Part shown: positions 7,241 to 15,367 of the stretch, in pieces
How positions within the stretch are numbered: the first letter of the stretch is position 1
Layout: the number at the start of each line of letters is the position of its first letter
Assembly (NCBI GenBank): GCA_964487445.1
Contig: CAZAQG010000037.1
Location: 1 to 24,330, forward strand
Direction: 5' to 3'
DNA from: BMS3Abin12 sp964487445
GTDB lineage: Bacteria; Pseudomonadota; Gammaproteobacteria; 21-64-14
Length of the DNA: 24,330 bases
Notes under the pieces: model-generated
Database searches by the model: none
What the model was told of the DNA's origin: nothing
The model's input: only the letters and a program-made list of their open reading frames with translations
Program-made: the position numbers and the translations under genes

Positions 7241-9672
7241 CCACCGCCGCCCGCGCGCGGCGCGCGCCCGAGCCGCCGCTCCACCTCCAGCACGCGGCGG
7301 GTCGTCGCCAGCACCGTATCCGGGTTGAGGCTCATCGAGTCGATGCCGATCTCCACCAGGAATTCGGCCATCTCCGGGTAATCGGACGGCGCCTGCCCGC
7401 ACAGTCCGGAGTGGATGCCGTTGCGCCGGCAACCCTCGACGGCCAAGCGGATCATCTCCTTGACGCCGGGGTCGCGCTCGTCGTAGTCGAAGGCGACGAT
7501 TTCGCTGTCGCGGTCCACACCCAGTGTGAGTTGGGTAAGGTCGTTGGAACCGATCGAAAAGCCGTCGAAGCGCTTGGCGAACTCGTCGATGAGCACCACG
7601 TTGTTCGGGATCTCGCACATCGCGTAGACGCGCAGACCGTTCTCGCCGCGTTTGAGCCCGTGTTCGGCCATGGCCGCCAGCACCGCGTCGGCCTCGGCGA
7701 GGCGGCGCACGAACGGGATCATCAGGATGACGTTCTCGAGACCCATCGTCTCGCGCACCCGTTTCATGGCCGCGCACTCCAGCGCGAAGCCCTCGGCATA
7801 GGCCGGGTGGGCGTAACGCGAGGCGCCGCGGAAGCCGATCATCGGATTGGCCTCGTCCGGCTCGAAGTCGCGCCCGCCGAGCAGCGACGCGTACTCGTTG
7901 CTCTTGAAGTCCGACGTACGCACCACCACCGGGCGCGGGTAGAAGGCGGCGGCGATCGTCCCGATCCCCTCGGCGAGCCGCTGCACGAAGTACTCGCGCG
8001 GCTCGGCATGGCCGCGCGCCAGCCCCTCCACCTTCGCGCGCACCGCGGCGTCCGAGACCCGCTCCGGGTGGAGCAGCGCCATGGGATGCACCCGGATGTA
8101 TTCGTTGATGATGAACTCCATGCGCGCCAAACCGACACCGTCATTAGGGATCGCTGCGGTCTGGAAGGCGATCTCCGGGTTGCCCAGGTTGATCATGATC
8201 TCGGTGGCCGGGCGCGGCAGTTCTCCGAGGTCGGTGCGCTCCACCTCGAAGGGCAGCGTCCCGCGGTAGACCCGGCCGATGTCGCCCTCCGCACAGACCA
8301 CTGTGATCTGCGATTCGCCCGCCAGACGCGCGGTGGCGCCGGTGGTGCCGACGACCGCCGGGATCCCCAACTCGCGGGCGATGATCGCCGCGTGGCAGGT
8401 ACGCCCGCCGCGGTTGGTCACGATCGCCGCGGCGGTCTTCATCACCGGCTCCCAATCCGGCGTAGTGATATCGGCCACCAGTACCTCGCCGGGCCGGAAC
8501 TGCGACAGGTGCGCCACGTCCGTGATGACCCGTACCCCGCCGGCGGCGATCCGCGCCCCCACTGCGCGCCCGGTGACCAGGACCTCGCCGCGTTCTTTGA
8601 GCACATAGGTCTCCAGGACACCGCTCTTGATCTGTGAGGCCACCGTCTCGGGACGTGCCTGTACCAAGTAGAGCGCGCCGTCGATACCGTCCTTGGCCCA
8701 TTCCATGTCCATGGGCCGGTCATGTCCCACTTTGGCGCTGTAGTGGCGCTCGACCTTGAGTGCGTAATCGGCCAGGGTGAGCACGTCGGCATCGTCGATG
8801 CAAAAGCGCGCGCGCTCCTCGGGGGAGGTCGGCACGTTGCGCGTCGCCTCGCGGGTGCGCCCGTGCGCGTAGATCATCTTGATCTTCTTGCTGCCCAACG
8901 CACGGCGCAGCACCGCGCGACAGCCGCGCTCGAAGGTCGGTTTGTGCACGTAGAACTCGTCCGGATCCACCGCCCCCTGCACCACGTTCTCGCCCAGGCC
9001 GTAGGCCGCGGTGATGAACACCACGTCGCGGAAGCCGGTCTCGGTGTCGAGCGAGAACATCACGCCGGAGGCGGCCAGATCCGAGCGCACCATCTTCATC
9101 ACGCCGATCGACAGCGCCACCTTGAAATGGTCGAAGCCCTGATCGATGCGATAGTGGATCGCCCGGTCGGTGAACAGGCTCGCGAAACAGCGCCGACAGG
9201 CATCGAGCAGGCCCTCCTCGCCGCGCACGTTGAGATAGGTATCCTGCTGCCCGGCGAAACTCGCCGTCGGCAGGTCCTCGGCGGTCGCCGAACTGCGCAC
9301 CGCGACGCTCAGGTCCTCACCGTACTCCGCCCGCAGCTCGCCGTAGGCGGCGCGGATCTCGCGGCCGAGATCCTCCGGCAGCCCGGCGCCGTAGACGATC
9401 TCGCGCGCGCGCCGCGCGCGCCGCGCCAGGTCCCCCATGTCGTCCGGGTCGAGCCCGTCCAGGGCGGCGCGCAGCCCCTCCCAGGCCTGTGCACGATCGA
9501 GGACGTAGCGGTAGGCCTCGGCGGTGACCGCGAACCCGTCGGGTATCTTGACCCCCTGCGGTGTGAGTTCCCGGTACATCTCGCCGAGCGAGGCGTTCTT
9601 GCCGCCGACCAGGGGCACGTCCGCCAGGGCGATGTCGCGGAAAAAGCGCAGATAACGATAGCTCGAACTCAT
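7237..9672 (-). CDS. ppsA: Phosphoenolpyruvate synthase (pyruvate, water dikinase)
   Basis: It converts pyruvate, ATP and water to PEP, AMP and phosphate, the entry step of gluconeogenesis. The 811 residues match the family. The N-terminal ATP-grasp/pyruvate-binding domain starts LVGGKNASLGEMYREL (21-36) and contains VAVRSSATAEDLPTASFAGQ (123-142). The swivelling phosphohistidine domain has GGRTCHAAIIARELGIPAVV with His427. The C-terminal PEP/pyruvate TIM barrel ends with SGLCGQAPSDYPE, with the catalytic Cys at 758, and LNPDTVLAT. The ATG at 9672 has GGGAGG eight bases upstream; an in-frame upstream extension lacks family similarity. It follows the aldolase by 49 bases and overlaps the LOG gene downstream, forming a three-gene operon. 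Confidence 0.96.
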   Translation of the reverse strand: MSSSYRYLRFFRDIALADVPLVGGKNASLGEMYRELTPQGVKIPDGFAVTAEAYRYVLDRAQAWEGLRAALDGLDPDDMGDLARRARRAREIVYGAGLPEDLGREIRAAYGELRAEYGEDLSVAVRSSATAEDLPTASFAGQQDTYLNVRGEEGLLDACRRCFASLFTDRAIHYRIDQGFDHFKVALSIGVMKMVRSDLAASGVMFSLDTETGFRDVVFITAAYGLGENVVQGAVDPDEFYVHKPTFERGCRAVLRRALGSKKIKMIYAHGRTREATRNVPTSPEERARFCIDDADVLTLADYALKVERHYSAKVGHDRPMDMEWAKDGIDGALYLVQARPETVASQIKSGVLETYVLKERGEVLVTGRAVGARIAAGGVRVITDVAHLSQFRPGEVLVADITTPDWEPVMKTAAAIVTNRGGRTCHAAIIARELGIPAVVGTTGATARLAGESQITVVCAEGDIGRVYRGTLPFEVERTDLGELPRPATEIMINLGNPEIAFQTAAIPNDGVGLARMEFIINEYIRVHPMALLHPERVSDAAVRAKVEGLARGHAEPREYFVQRLAEGIGTIAAAFYPRPVVVRTSDFKSNEYASLLGGRDFEPDEANPMIGFRGASRYAHPAYAEGFALECAAMKRVRETMGLENVILMIPFVRRLAEADAVLAAMAEHGLKRGENGLRVYAMCEIPNNVVLIDEFAKRFDGFSIGSNDLTQLTLGVDRDSEIVAFDYDERDPGVKEMIRLAVEGCRRNGIHSGLCGQAPSDYPEMAEFLVEIGIDSMSLNPDTVLATTRRVLEVERRLGRAPRAGGGG

Positions 9673-9721
9673 CGGCGTGCCTCCCGAGTGGTCGCGGCGA
9701 CGGCCGCGGGCGTCGTTCGCT

Positions 9722-10747
9722 TCAGGCCCGGGCCTCCAGGCCCGGTCGGTACTCGCCGCGTTGCGCCGCACTGTTCATCCGCAAGCGGTGCAGAAAGACG
9801 CGTTGGGCGGCGTCGACGTTGCGCGCCCGGCCCGCCCAGGCCGCCATCACCGGTTCCTGCAGGGCGCGGGCGAAAGAGAAGGACAACTCCCACGGCCGGC
9901 CGGGGAAAGCGGCGTTCATCGCATTGAGGTTGGCGGTCGCCTCCTCCGGGCCCTGCCCCCCCGAGAGAAAGTTGATGCCGGGCACCGCCGCCGGCACGGT
10001 GCGCCGCAGCACGCGCACCGTCGCCTCGGCGACCTGCTCCGGCGACGCCTTCTGCGGGTGCTCCTTGCCCGGAATCACCATGCTCGGCTTGAGCATCAGG
10101 TACTCGAGCGTCACGCGATGCCGGTGCAGTGCGTGGAATACGGCGTGCAATACCGCCTCGCCGACCTCGGCGCAACGTTCGAGCGTATGGTCGCCGTCGA
10201 TCAATACCTCGGGCTCCACGATCGGCACGAACCCCTCCTGCTGGCAGAGCGCGGCGTAGCGCGCCAGCATCTCCGCGTTCGCCTCGACGCCGAGCGGGGT
10301 GGGATTGCGCCCGCCGACCGGATAGACCTCGCGCCATTTCGCGAAGCGCGCCCCCTGCTCCCGATAGCGCACAAGGCGCTCTGCGAGTCCGTCCAGGCCG
10401 TAGGTGATCTGGTCGCCGGGCGCCCCGGGCAGCGGACCCTTGCCTTTGTCCACTTTCACCCCCGGGACCACCCCTTGGCGCGCGAGCACCACCGGCAGCG
10501 GTGTACCGTCGTCGGTCGTCTGCTCCAGGGTCTCCTCGAAGAGGATCACCCCGCTCAGGAACTCACCGATCCCGGGTGCGCCGCACAGTAACGCCCGATA
10601 GCCGCGCCGGTTGTCCTCGGTGTTGTCCACCCCGACCGCCGCAAAGCGCTTGCCGATGGTCGGCAGACTCTCGTCGGCCGCGAGGATCCCCTTGCCGGGT
10701 CGCACCATCTGCGCGATGGTCCGCTGTAGCATCTCGTCTGCATTCAT
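9722..10747 (-). CDS. Fructose-bisphosphate aldolase, class I
   Basis: This 341-residue metal-independent (Schiff-base) aldolase is of the type shared with animals and plants. It interconverts fructose 1,6-bisphosphate with dihydroxyacetone phosphate plus glyceraldehyde 3-phosphate. Family residues are visible in order: LAADES with Asp24; GVKVDKG (Lys98/Lys101 region); ARFAKWREV with Lys137; VPIVEPEVL with Glu178/Glu180; and the Schiff-base lysine 220 in LMLKPSMVIPG. SGGQG at 262-266 is the phosphate loop. The ATG at 10747 has AAGGAGG eight bases upstream. It is the first gene of an operon with ppsA and the LOG gene, which suggests gluconeogenic use. The ATPase stop is 135 bases upstream, so an internal promoter is likely, but I cannot identify it. 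Confidence 0.95.
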   Translation of the reverse strand: MNADEMLQRTIAQMVRPGKGILAADESLPTIGKRFAAVGVDNTEDNRRGYRALLCGAPGIGEFLSGVILFEETLEQTTDDGTPLPVVLARQGVVPGVKVDKGKGPLPGAPGDQITYGLDGLAERLVRYREQGARFAKWREVYPVGGRNPTPLGVEANAEMLARYAALCQQEGFVPIVEPEVLIDGDHTLERCAEVGEAVLHAVFHALHRHRVTLEYLMLKPSMVIPGKEHPQKASPEQVAEATVRVLRRTVPAAVPGINFLSGGQGPEEATANLNAMNAAFPGRPWELSFSFARALQEPVMAAWAGRARNVDAAQRVFLHRLRMNSAAQRGEYRPGLEARA

Positions 10748-10882
10748 CCGCCTGCCTCCTTCGCATGCCCCGGACCGCCGCGCCGCCCACAGCGGAGGGG
10801 GTGTATCCGGCCGGGAGCGACGCGGCGGATATCGCGGGCGCCGAACATCCCATTGATATTCGACCGCGCCCGGGCGCGCGGC
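10748..10882. other. Spacer between ATPase and aldolase with GC palindrome
   Basis: These 135 bases hold a perfect palindrome CGCGCCCGGGCGCG near 10863-10876, just past the ATPase stop in the direction of transcription. There is no T-run, so termination there is uncertain. No gene is recognised. Confidence 0.3.
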
Positions 10883-13405
10883 TCACTGCCTCCCATGTCG
10901 CTCCCCCGCGTGCACATGCAGCGGTTGATGCACGGTACCCAGGAAGTCCCGGTGCCGCTGCGCCGTCCACTCCAGGCGCCGATAGACGGCGAGTTTCGCC
11001 CAGTCCTCGACGAAGATCCACGCGATGCAATAGATCCAAACGAGCCCGGCGTCCGACCAGCCGATCGAGGCGACCAGGCCCATTGGATAGACCACGAACA
11101 GCGTCGCCAGCACCTTGGTCGCCACCGCCCCCCACAGCACCAGCGGCGAGGGGAACGGACGTCGCCAGAACGTCCGGCTGGTACGCGCCACGAACAGCGT
11201 CAGGTGTCCCGCGACGGCGAGTTTGAGAAAGATCACCGTCTGGATGTGCGCGATGTCCATGTGCAGCCATTCCTTGACGATCACCAGCAGGCCGAAGGTC
11301 TCGACCACGCCGATCAGGCCGAGCACCGTGGACACCGTCAGCACCCGGCGCATCTCCCAGCGCACCGGGTGCGGGTCGAGCCAGGTATTGTCGTAGGCGA
11401 TGGCCATGATCGGTACGTCGTTGAACAACGCCAGCAGGATGATCATGATCGCCGTGATCGGGTAGAAATTGAAGGCGATCATCGCCGCGACCACGAAGAA
11501 CATGATGCGGATGGTCTCGGTGATGCGGTAGATCGCGTAGGAGTTCATGCGCTCGAAGATGCGCCGCGCCTCCTCGATGGCGCTCACGATCGTCGACAAC
11601 CCCGGCGCGGTGAGGATCAGCGCCGCGGCGGCGCGCGCGGCGTCCGTGGCCCCGGAAACGGCGATGCCGACATCGGCCTGCTTGAGCGCCGGGGCGTCGT
11701 TCACGCCGTCGCCGGTCATGGCCACCAAGTGGCCGCGCGCCTGCAGGGCCTTGACGATGCCGTACTTGTGCTCGGGGAAGACCTGCGCGAAGCCGTCCGC
11801 CTCCTCGATACGCCGGCCGGCATCGAGATCGAGATCACCCGCATCGCCCCCGTCGGCGAACAGGGCCTCGGCGGGCTGGATGTGGGTGCCCAGGCCGAGC
11901 CGGCCGGCGATCTCGCGGGCGATCGCAACGTTGTCGCCCGTCACCATCTTCACATGCACGCCGTGTGCCTCGGCCTGTGCGATGGTCTCCTTCGAGTCCT
12001 CGCGCGGCGGATCGAACAGCGCCAGCAGGCCGAGGAAATGCCAGTGGTCCGGCTCGTCGGCGCGCGCCACGCCGAGCGTGCGGTAGCCCTTGTGCGCATA
12101 CGCGTCGATCTCGTGCTGCGCACGCTCGGCCGCCTCGCCGGTGACGCCGGCCAGTTGCAGGATCACCTGCGGCGCGCCCTTGGCGACCGCGAAGCGCCGC
12201 CCCTCGCCATCGCGCACCTCGGCCTGGGTGCGCTTGCTCACCGGGTCGAAGGGGATGAACTTCTCCTGGGTGTACGCATCCAGTGCGGAACGATCGCTGA
12301 GACCGGCGATCACGGCGAGATCGATGGCGTCGGCGTCCTCCTCCCTCTTGGAGGCAAGGGCCGCGGCCAGGATCAGCGACCGGGCGTCCGGCGCCTCGAA
12401 CAGCACCGGATCGCCGAGGGTCAGGCGGTTCTGCGTCAGGGTGCCGGTCTTGTCCGAGCACAGGATGTCGACCCCCGCCATCTCCTCGATCGATTCCAGG
12501 CGTGAAACGATGGCCTTGAGGCGCGAGAGCGCCAGCGCCCCCACCGCCATGGTGACCGAGAGCACCGCGGGCATCGCCACAGGGATCGAGGCCACCGTCA
12601 GGATCAGGGCGAACTGCACCAGTTCGAGCAGCGGGGCGCCGCGAAAGAGCTGCACCAGGATCAGGATCGCCACCAGCCCCAGGCTGATGTAGATCAAATA
12701 ATCGCCGATGGTCAGCACCGCCTTCTGGAAGTGCGAGACTGCGCCGGCGCTCTGCACCAGCTTCGCGGTGCGCCCGAAATAGGTGTCGGCCCCGGTCGCC
12801 ACCACCAGGGCCACCATCTCGCCCTGCTTGGTCACCGAGCCGGAGTAGGCGACGTCGCCCACCTTCTTCTCCGCCGGCAGCGATTCGCCGGTGAGCGCCG
12901 ACTGGTCGACGCTCAGGTATTCACCGTCGATGAGCTTGATGTCGGCCGGGATGATGTCGCCGAGCCGCAGGCGGATGACGTCACCGGGGACCAGGCTCGC
13001 CGCCTCGACCCCCTGCCAGCGCCCGTCGCGCAGCACGCGTGCCTTGAGGGCGAGTTGCTTCTTGAGGGCATCGAGGGCGTTGGCGGCCTTGTGCTCCTGC
13101 CAGAACCCGATGATCCCGTTGAAGCCCAGCAACACGCCGATAATGATGAAGTCGGCCCAGTGCCGGACCACCGCCGAGAGCACCGCCGCGACCTCGATCA
13201 TCCACGGGATCGGTCCCCAAAAATAGCCCAGGAACTTGCGTAGCGGACTGACCTTCTTTTCTTCGAGGGCGTTGGGGCCGTACTGTTCGAGACGCCGCCC
13301 CGCCTCCTCGCCGCTCAGGCCCGCCGGCGCGGACCCGAGGCGCCGGAACAACTCCTCGGCCGCGATTTTTTCGGCCTCGCGACTGTCGATCACCGGCGCA
13401 TTCAC
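10883..13405 (-). CDS. Plasma-membrane-type proton-exporting P-type ATPase (P3A)
   Basis: The product has 840 residues. Motifs in order: the cation-ATPase N-terminal domain; LTGES (171-175, actuator dephosphorylation loop); SIPVAMPAVL (273-282, membrane helix 4, as in fungal and plant H+-ATPases rather than the PEGL of Ca2+ pumps); CSDKTGTLTQ with the phosphorylated Asp318; KGAPQVIL (409-416); MVTGDN (487-492); and AMTGDGVNDAPALKQADVG (562-580). Helix 6 has FNDVPIMAI with Asp663, where plant pumps have the proton-binding Asp684. The long C-terminal autoinhibitory tail of plant pumps is absent. It should export H+ using ATP, setting pH or membrane potential. The start is GTG at 13405 with GGGGGAG about eight bases upstream. 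It is preceded by a repeat-rich spacer and probably has its own promoter. Confidence 0.93.
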   Translation of the reverse strand: MNAPVIDSREAEKIAAEELFRRLGSAPAGLSGEEAGRRLEQYGPNALEEKKVSPLRKFLGYFWGPIPWMIEVAAVLSAVVRHWADFIIIGVLLGFNGIIGFWQEHKAANALDALKKQLALKARVLRDGRWQGVEAASLVPGDVIRLRLGDIIPADIKLIDGEYLSVDQSALTGESLPAEKKVGDVAYSGSVTKQGEMVALVVATGADTYFGRTAKLVQSAGAVSHFQKAVLTIGDYLIYISLGLVAILILVQLFRGAPLLELVQFALILTVASIPVAMPAVLSVTMAVGALALSRLKAIVSRLESIEEMAGVDILCSDKTGTLTQNRLTLGDPVLFEAPDARSLILAAALASKREEDADAIDLAVIAGLSDRSALDAYTQEKFIPFDPVSKRTQAEVRDGEGRRFAVAKGAPQVILQLAGVTGEAAERAQHEIDAYAHKGYRTLGVARADEPDHWHFLGLLALFDPPREDSKETIAQAEAHGVHVKMVTGDNVAIAREIAGRLGLGTHIQPAEALFADGGDAGDLDLDAGRRIEEADGFAQVFPEHKYGIVKALQARGHLVAMTGDGVNDAPALKQADVGIAVSGATDAARAAAALILTAPGLSTIVSAIEEARRIFERMNSYAIYRITETIRIMFFVVAAMIAFNFYPITAIMIILLALFNDVPIMAIAYDNTWLDPHPVRWEMRRVLTVSTVLGLIGVVETFGLLVIVKEWLHMDIAHIQTVIFLKLAVAGHLTLFVARTSRTFWRRPFPSPLVLWGAVATKVLATLFVVYPMGLVASIGWSDAGLVWIYCIAWIFVEDWAKLAVYRRLEWTAQRHRDFLGTVHQPLHVHAGERHGRQ

Positions 13406-13448
13406 GGCAAGACTCCCCCTTCCTTAAGCATGTCCAAACGGCCGACCC

Positions 13449-13470
13449 GTAGGGCGGGGCTCGCCCCGCC
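13449..13470 (+). repeat. REP-like element: GTAG plus GC-rich hairpin
   Basis: GTAG (13449-13452) is directly followed by a hairpin of GGCGGGG (13453-13459), loop CTCG, and CCCCGCC (13464-13470). A GTAG/GTGG tetranucleotide at the foot of an imperfect GC hairpin is the hallmark of bacterial REP sequences mobilised by RAYT transposases. Only one copy is visible and no RAYT gene lies in the window. Confidence 0.5.
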
Positions 13471-13501
13471 GACAACAGCGAACGTCGCGCCCGACGCCAT
13501 C

Positions 13502-13595
13502 GAAGTTCAAGGGATCAGAGTACTTGAAAATTTCTCGTGCGCTGAATCCTTGAACCATCCTTGGAATTTTCAAGTACTCTGATCCCTTGAACTTC
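13502..13595. repeat. Perfect 31-bp inverted repeat (long hairpin or MITE-like element)
   Basis: The 31 bases at 13502-13532 (beginning GAAGTTCAAGGGATCAGAG) are the exact reverse complement of 13565-13595, with a 32-base spacer. The total is 94 bases. It sits between the flavoprotein stop and the ATPase start. It is AT-richer than its surroundings, which suggests an inserted element. No T-run follows on the minus strand, so it is not a standard intrinsic terminator. I see no clear target-site duplication. It could be a miniature transposable element or an mRNA-stabilising stem at the end of the oxidoreductase transcript. Confidence 0.85.
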
Positions 13596-13648
13596 CCTCT
13601 ACCCCTTGAATTCCTCAGGGACCGGCGAGCGCGGCGCTCGGCAACGGC

Positions 13649-15367
13649 TCAGTCCTCCGCAACCATCCCGATGAACCCGCACGGGCACTCGTTCGCGCAC
13701 AGCCCGCAGCCCTTGCAGTGCTGGTAGTCGAAGACGTAGTGACTGCCGTCGGAGGCCGCCTCGCGGGTCTTGAGCACCGCCGAGTCCGGGCACAGCGTGA
13801 AACAGTTGTCGCAGGCCAGGCATTCGCCGCAGGACAAACAACGGCGCGCCTCGCCGCCCGCCGGCTCCTCACTCAGGCCGCGGTCGATCTCCGCGTCGCC
13901 GCCGCGCTCGGCGACCGGCAGCACGTCCTCCCGGGCGCGCGGCGCGTGTTCGTAATAGGCGAGGTTGAGCCCCTCGATGCCGACCGGCGCAACCTCGTCC
14001 CGCTCGGCCGGCCCCGCGACCGGCGTCGCGCGCAACCACCGGTCGATCGCATGGGCCGCACGCCGCCCGGCCCCCACCGCCTCCGTGACGGTTCCGCCGT
14101 GCAGTGTCACGTCGCCGCCGGCGAACACCCCCGGCGACGCGGTCGCGCCCGAGGCGTCGATCTCGAGATGCCCGGCCCCGTTCAGCAGCGCCTCCAGCCC
14201 GGCCGGGTCGACCTCCTCGCCGATGGCCGGAACGACCATGTCGACGTGCAGCACGGTCTCCGTACCGTCGAACGCCACCCGGCGCAACCGACCGGCGGCG
14301 TCCGGCAGCTTCTTCATGTGCACCATCTCGACACCGACCACGCGCTCCCCGCGCAGGAGGAGCCGCCGCACCCCGCGATGGGCGAGGATCTCCACGCCCT
14401 CCTCCTGCGCCTGGACGATCTCGCGCGGGAGGGCGCGCATGGCGTCCTCGGCGGGCACGTCCGGACCGGGCAGACCGTTGTGGGTAATCACGTAGACCTG
14501 AGCAACCCCGGCGCCCTTGAGCACGCGCGCCAAGTCCATAGCGGTATTGCCGCCACCGATGACCGCCACGCTCGCCGGGGTCGGGATGCGGCCCACGCCC
14601 ACCCACTCCGTAAGCAGCGGCAGCCCCGGGTGCAGATCGGCCGGGACCACGCCGTCGACGCTCCACACGCGCGGGCGTTGTGCACCCACCGCGACAAACA
14701 CCGCGCCGTAGGCCGCACGCAGCTCCTCGATCGAGAAGTCGCGCCCGAGACGCTGACGTGCCCGGAAGTCGATCCCCGGCAGCGCGAGCAGCCGCGCGTT
14801 CTCCCCCTCCAGCACGGCGCGCGGCAGGCGGTAAGGCGGGATCGCCGAGGCACAGGCCCCGCCCGCCTGCGCCTCGGCCTCGAATACCGTCACACGATGG
14901 CCGAGACGCAGCAGTTGCCAGGCGCAGGACAGACCCGCGGGTCCCGCCCCCACCACCGCGATCCGCACCGCGCCCGGCGTCGGCTCCGGCACCGGCAGCA
15001 CCCAGCCCTCGCGCAGGGCGGCGTCGCCCAGGTACCGCTCGACGTGATGGATAGCCACCGCCTCGTCGAACCGCCCGCGATTGCAGGCCGACTCGCAGGG
15101 GTGCGGACACACCCGACCGGTCACCGCCGGCAGCGGATTGGCCGCCACGAGGACCTCCCAGGCGGCGCGCGGGCGTCCTTGCTCGAAGTGCGCGAGGTAC
15201 GCCTGCGGGTCCTCGCCCGCCGGGCAGGCGTGATGGCACGGCGCCGGGCGGTGCCGATGCACGGGACGCTGCACCCGCCAGCTGCCGGTATCCGCCGCCA
15301 GACTGGTACCGGGGCGCGCGACCCCGCCGCGCGTGTATCTCACGGTTGCATCCCCCGCCCCGCTCAT
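13649..15367 (-). CDS. GltD-like FAD/NAD(P) oxidoreductase fused to 2[4Fe-4S] ferredoxin domain, oxidoreductase partner subunit
   Basis: The product has 572 residues. An N-terminal Fe-S region has C44, C48, C87, C91 and C95, as in glutamate synthase small subunits. The FAD Rossmann motif is VVGAGPAGLSCAW (138-150). The second dinucleotide motif is VIGGGNTAMD (269-278). A GVFAGGDV FAD-closing motif lies at 413-420. The C-terminus is a two-cluster ferredoxin: C516-C519-C522-C526 and C551-C554-C557-C561, each followed by Pro. No glutamate synthase large subunit is nearby. The ATG at 15367 overlaps the porB stop (ATGA), so this is most likely the electron-transfer subunit of the pyruvate oxidoreductase, taking the place of the usual delta ferredoxin and linking it to NAD(P)H. 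The usual Y-R-R that binds the NADPH phosphate is replaced by I-T-H-N. Confidence 0.85.
   Translation of the reverse strand: MSGAGDATVRYTRGGVARPGTSLAADTGSWRVQRPVHRHRPAPCHHACPAGEDPQAYLAHFEQGRPRAAWEVLVAANPLPAVTGRVCPHPCESACNRGRFDEAVAIHHVERYLGDAALREGWVLPVPEPTPGAVRIAVVGAGPAGLSCAWQLLRLGHRVTVFEAEAQAGGACASAIPPYRLPRAVLEGENARLLALPGIDFRARQRLGRDFSIEELRAAYGAVFVAVGAQRPRVWSVDGVVPADLHPGLPLLTEWVGVGRIPTPASVAVIGGGNTAMDLARVLKGAGVAQVYVITHNGLPGPDVPAEDAMRALPREIVQAQEEGVEILAHRGVRRLLLRGERVVGVEMVHMKKLPDAAGRLRRVAFDGTETVLHVDMVVPAIGEEVDPAGLEALLNGAGHLEIDASGATASPGVFAGGDVTLHGGTVTEAVGAGRRAAHAIDRWLRATPVAGPAERDEVAPVGIEGLNLAYYEHAPRAREDVLPVAERGGDAEIDRGLSEEPAGGEARRCLSCGECLACDNCFTLCPDSAVLKTREAASDGSHYVFDYQHCKGCGLCANECPCGFIGMVAED

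Noticed and set aside
10853..12505. A 550-residue + strand frame opposite the H+-ATPase.
   Set aside because: It is a low-complexity His/Arg/Asp composition complementary to a strongly supported P-type ATPase.
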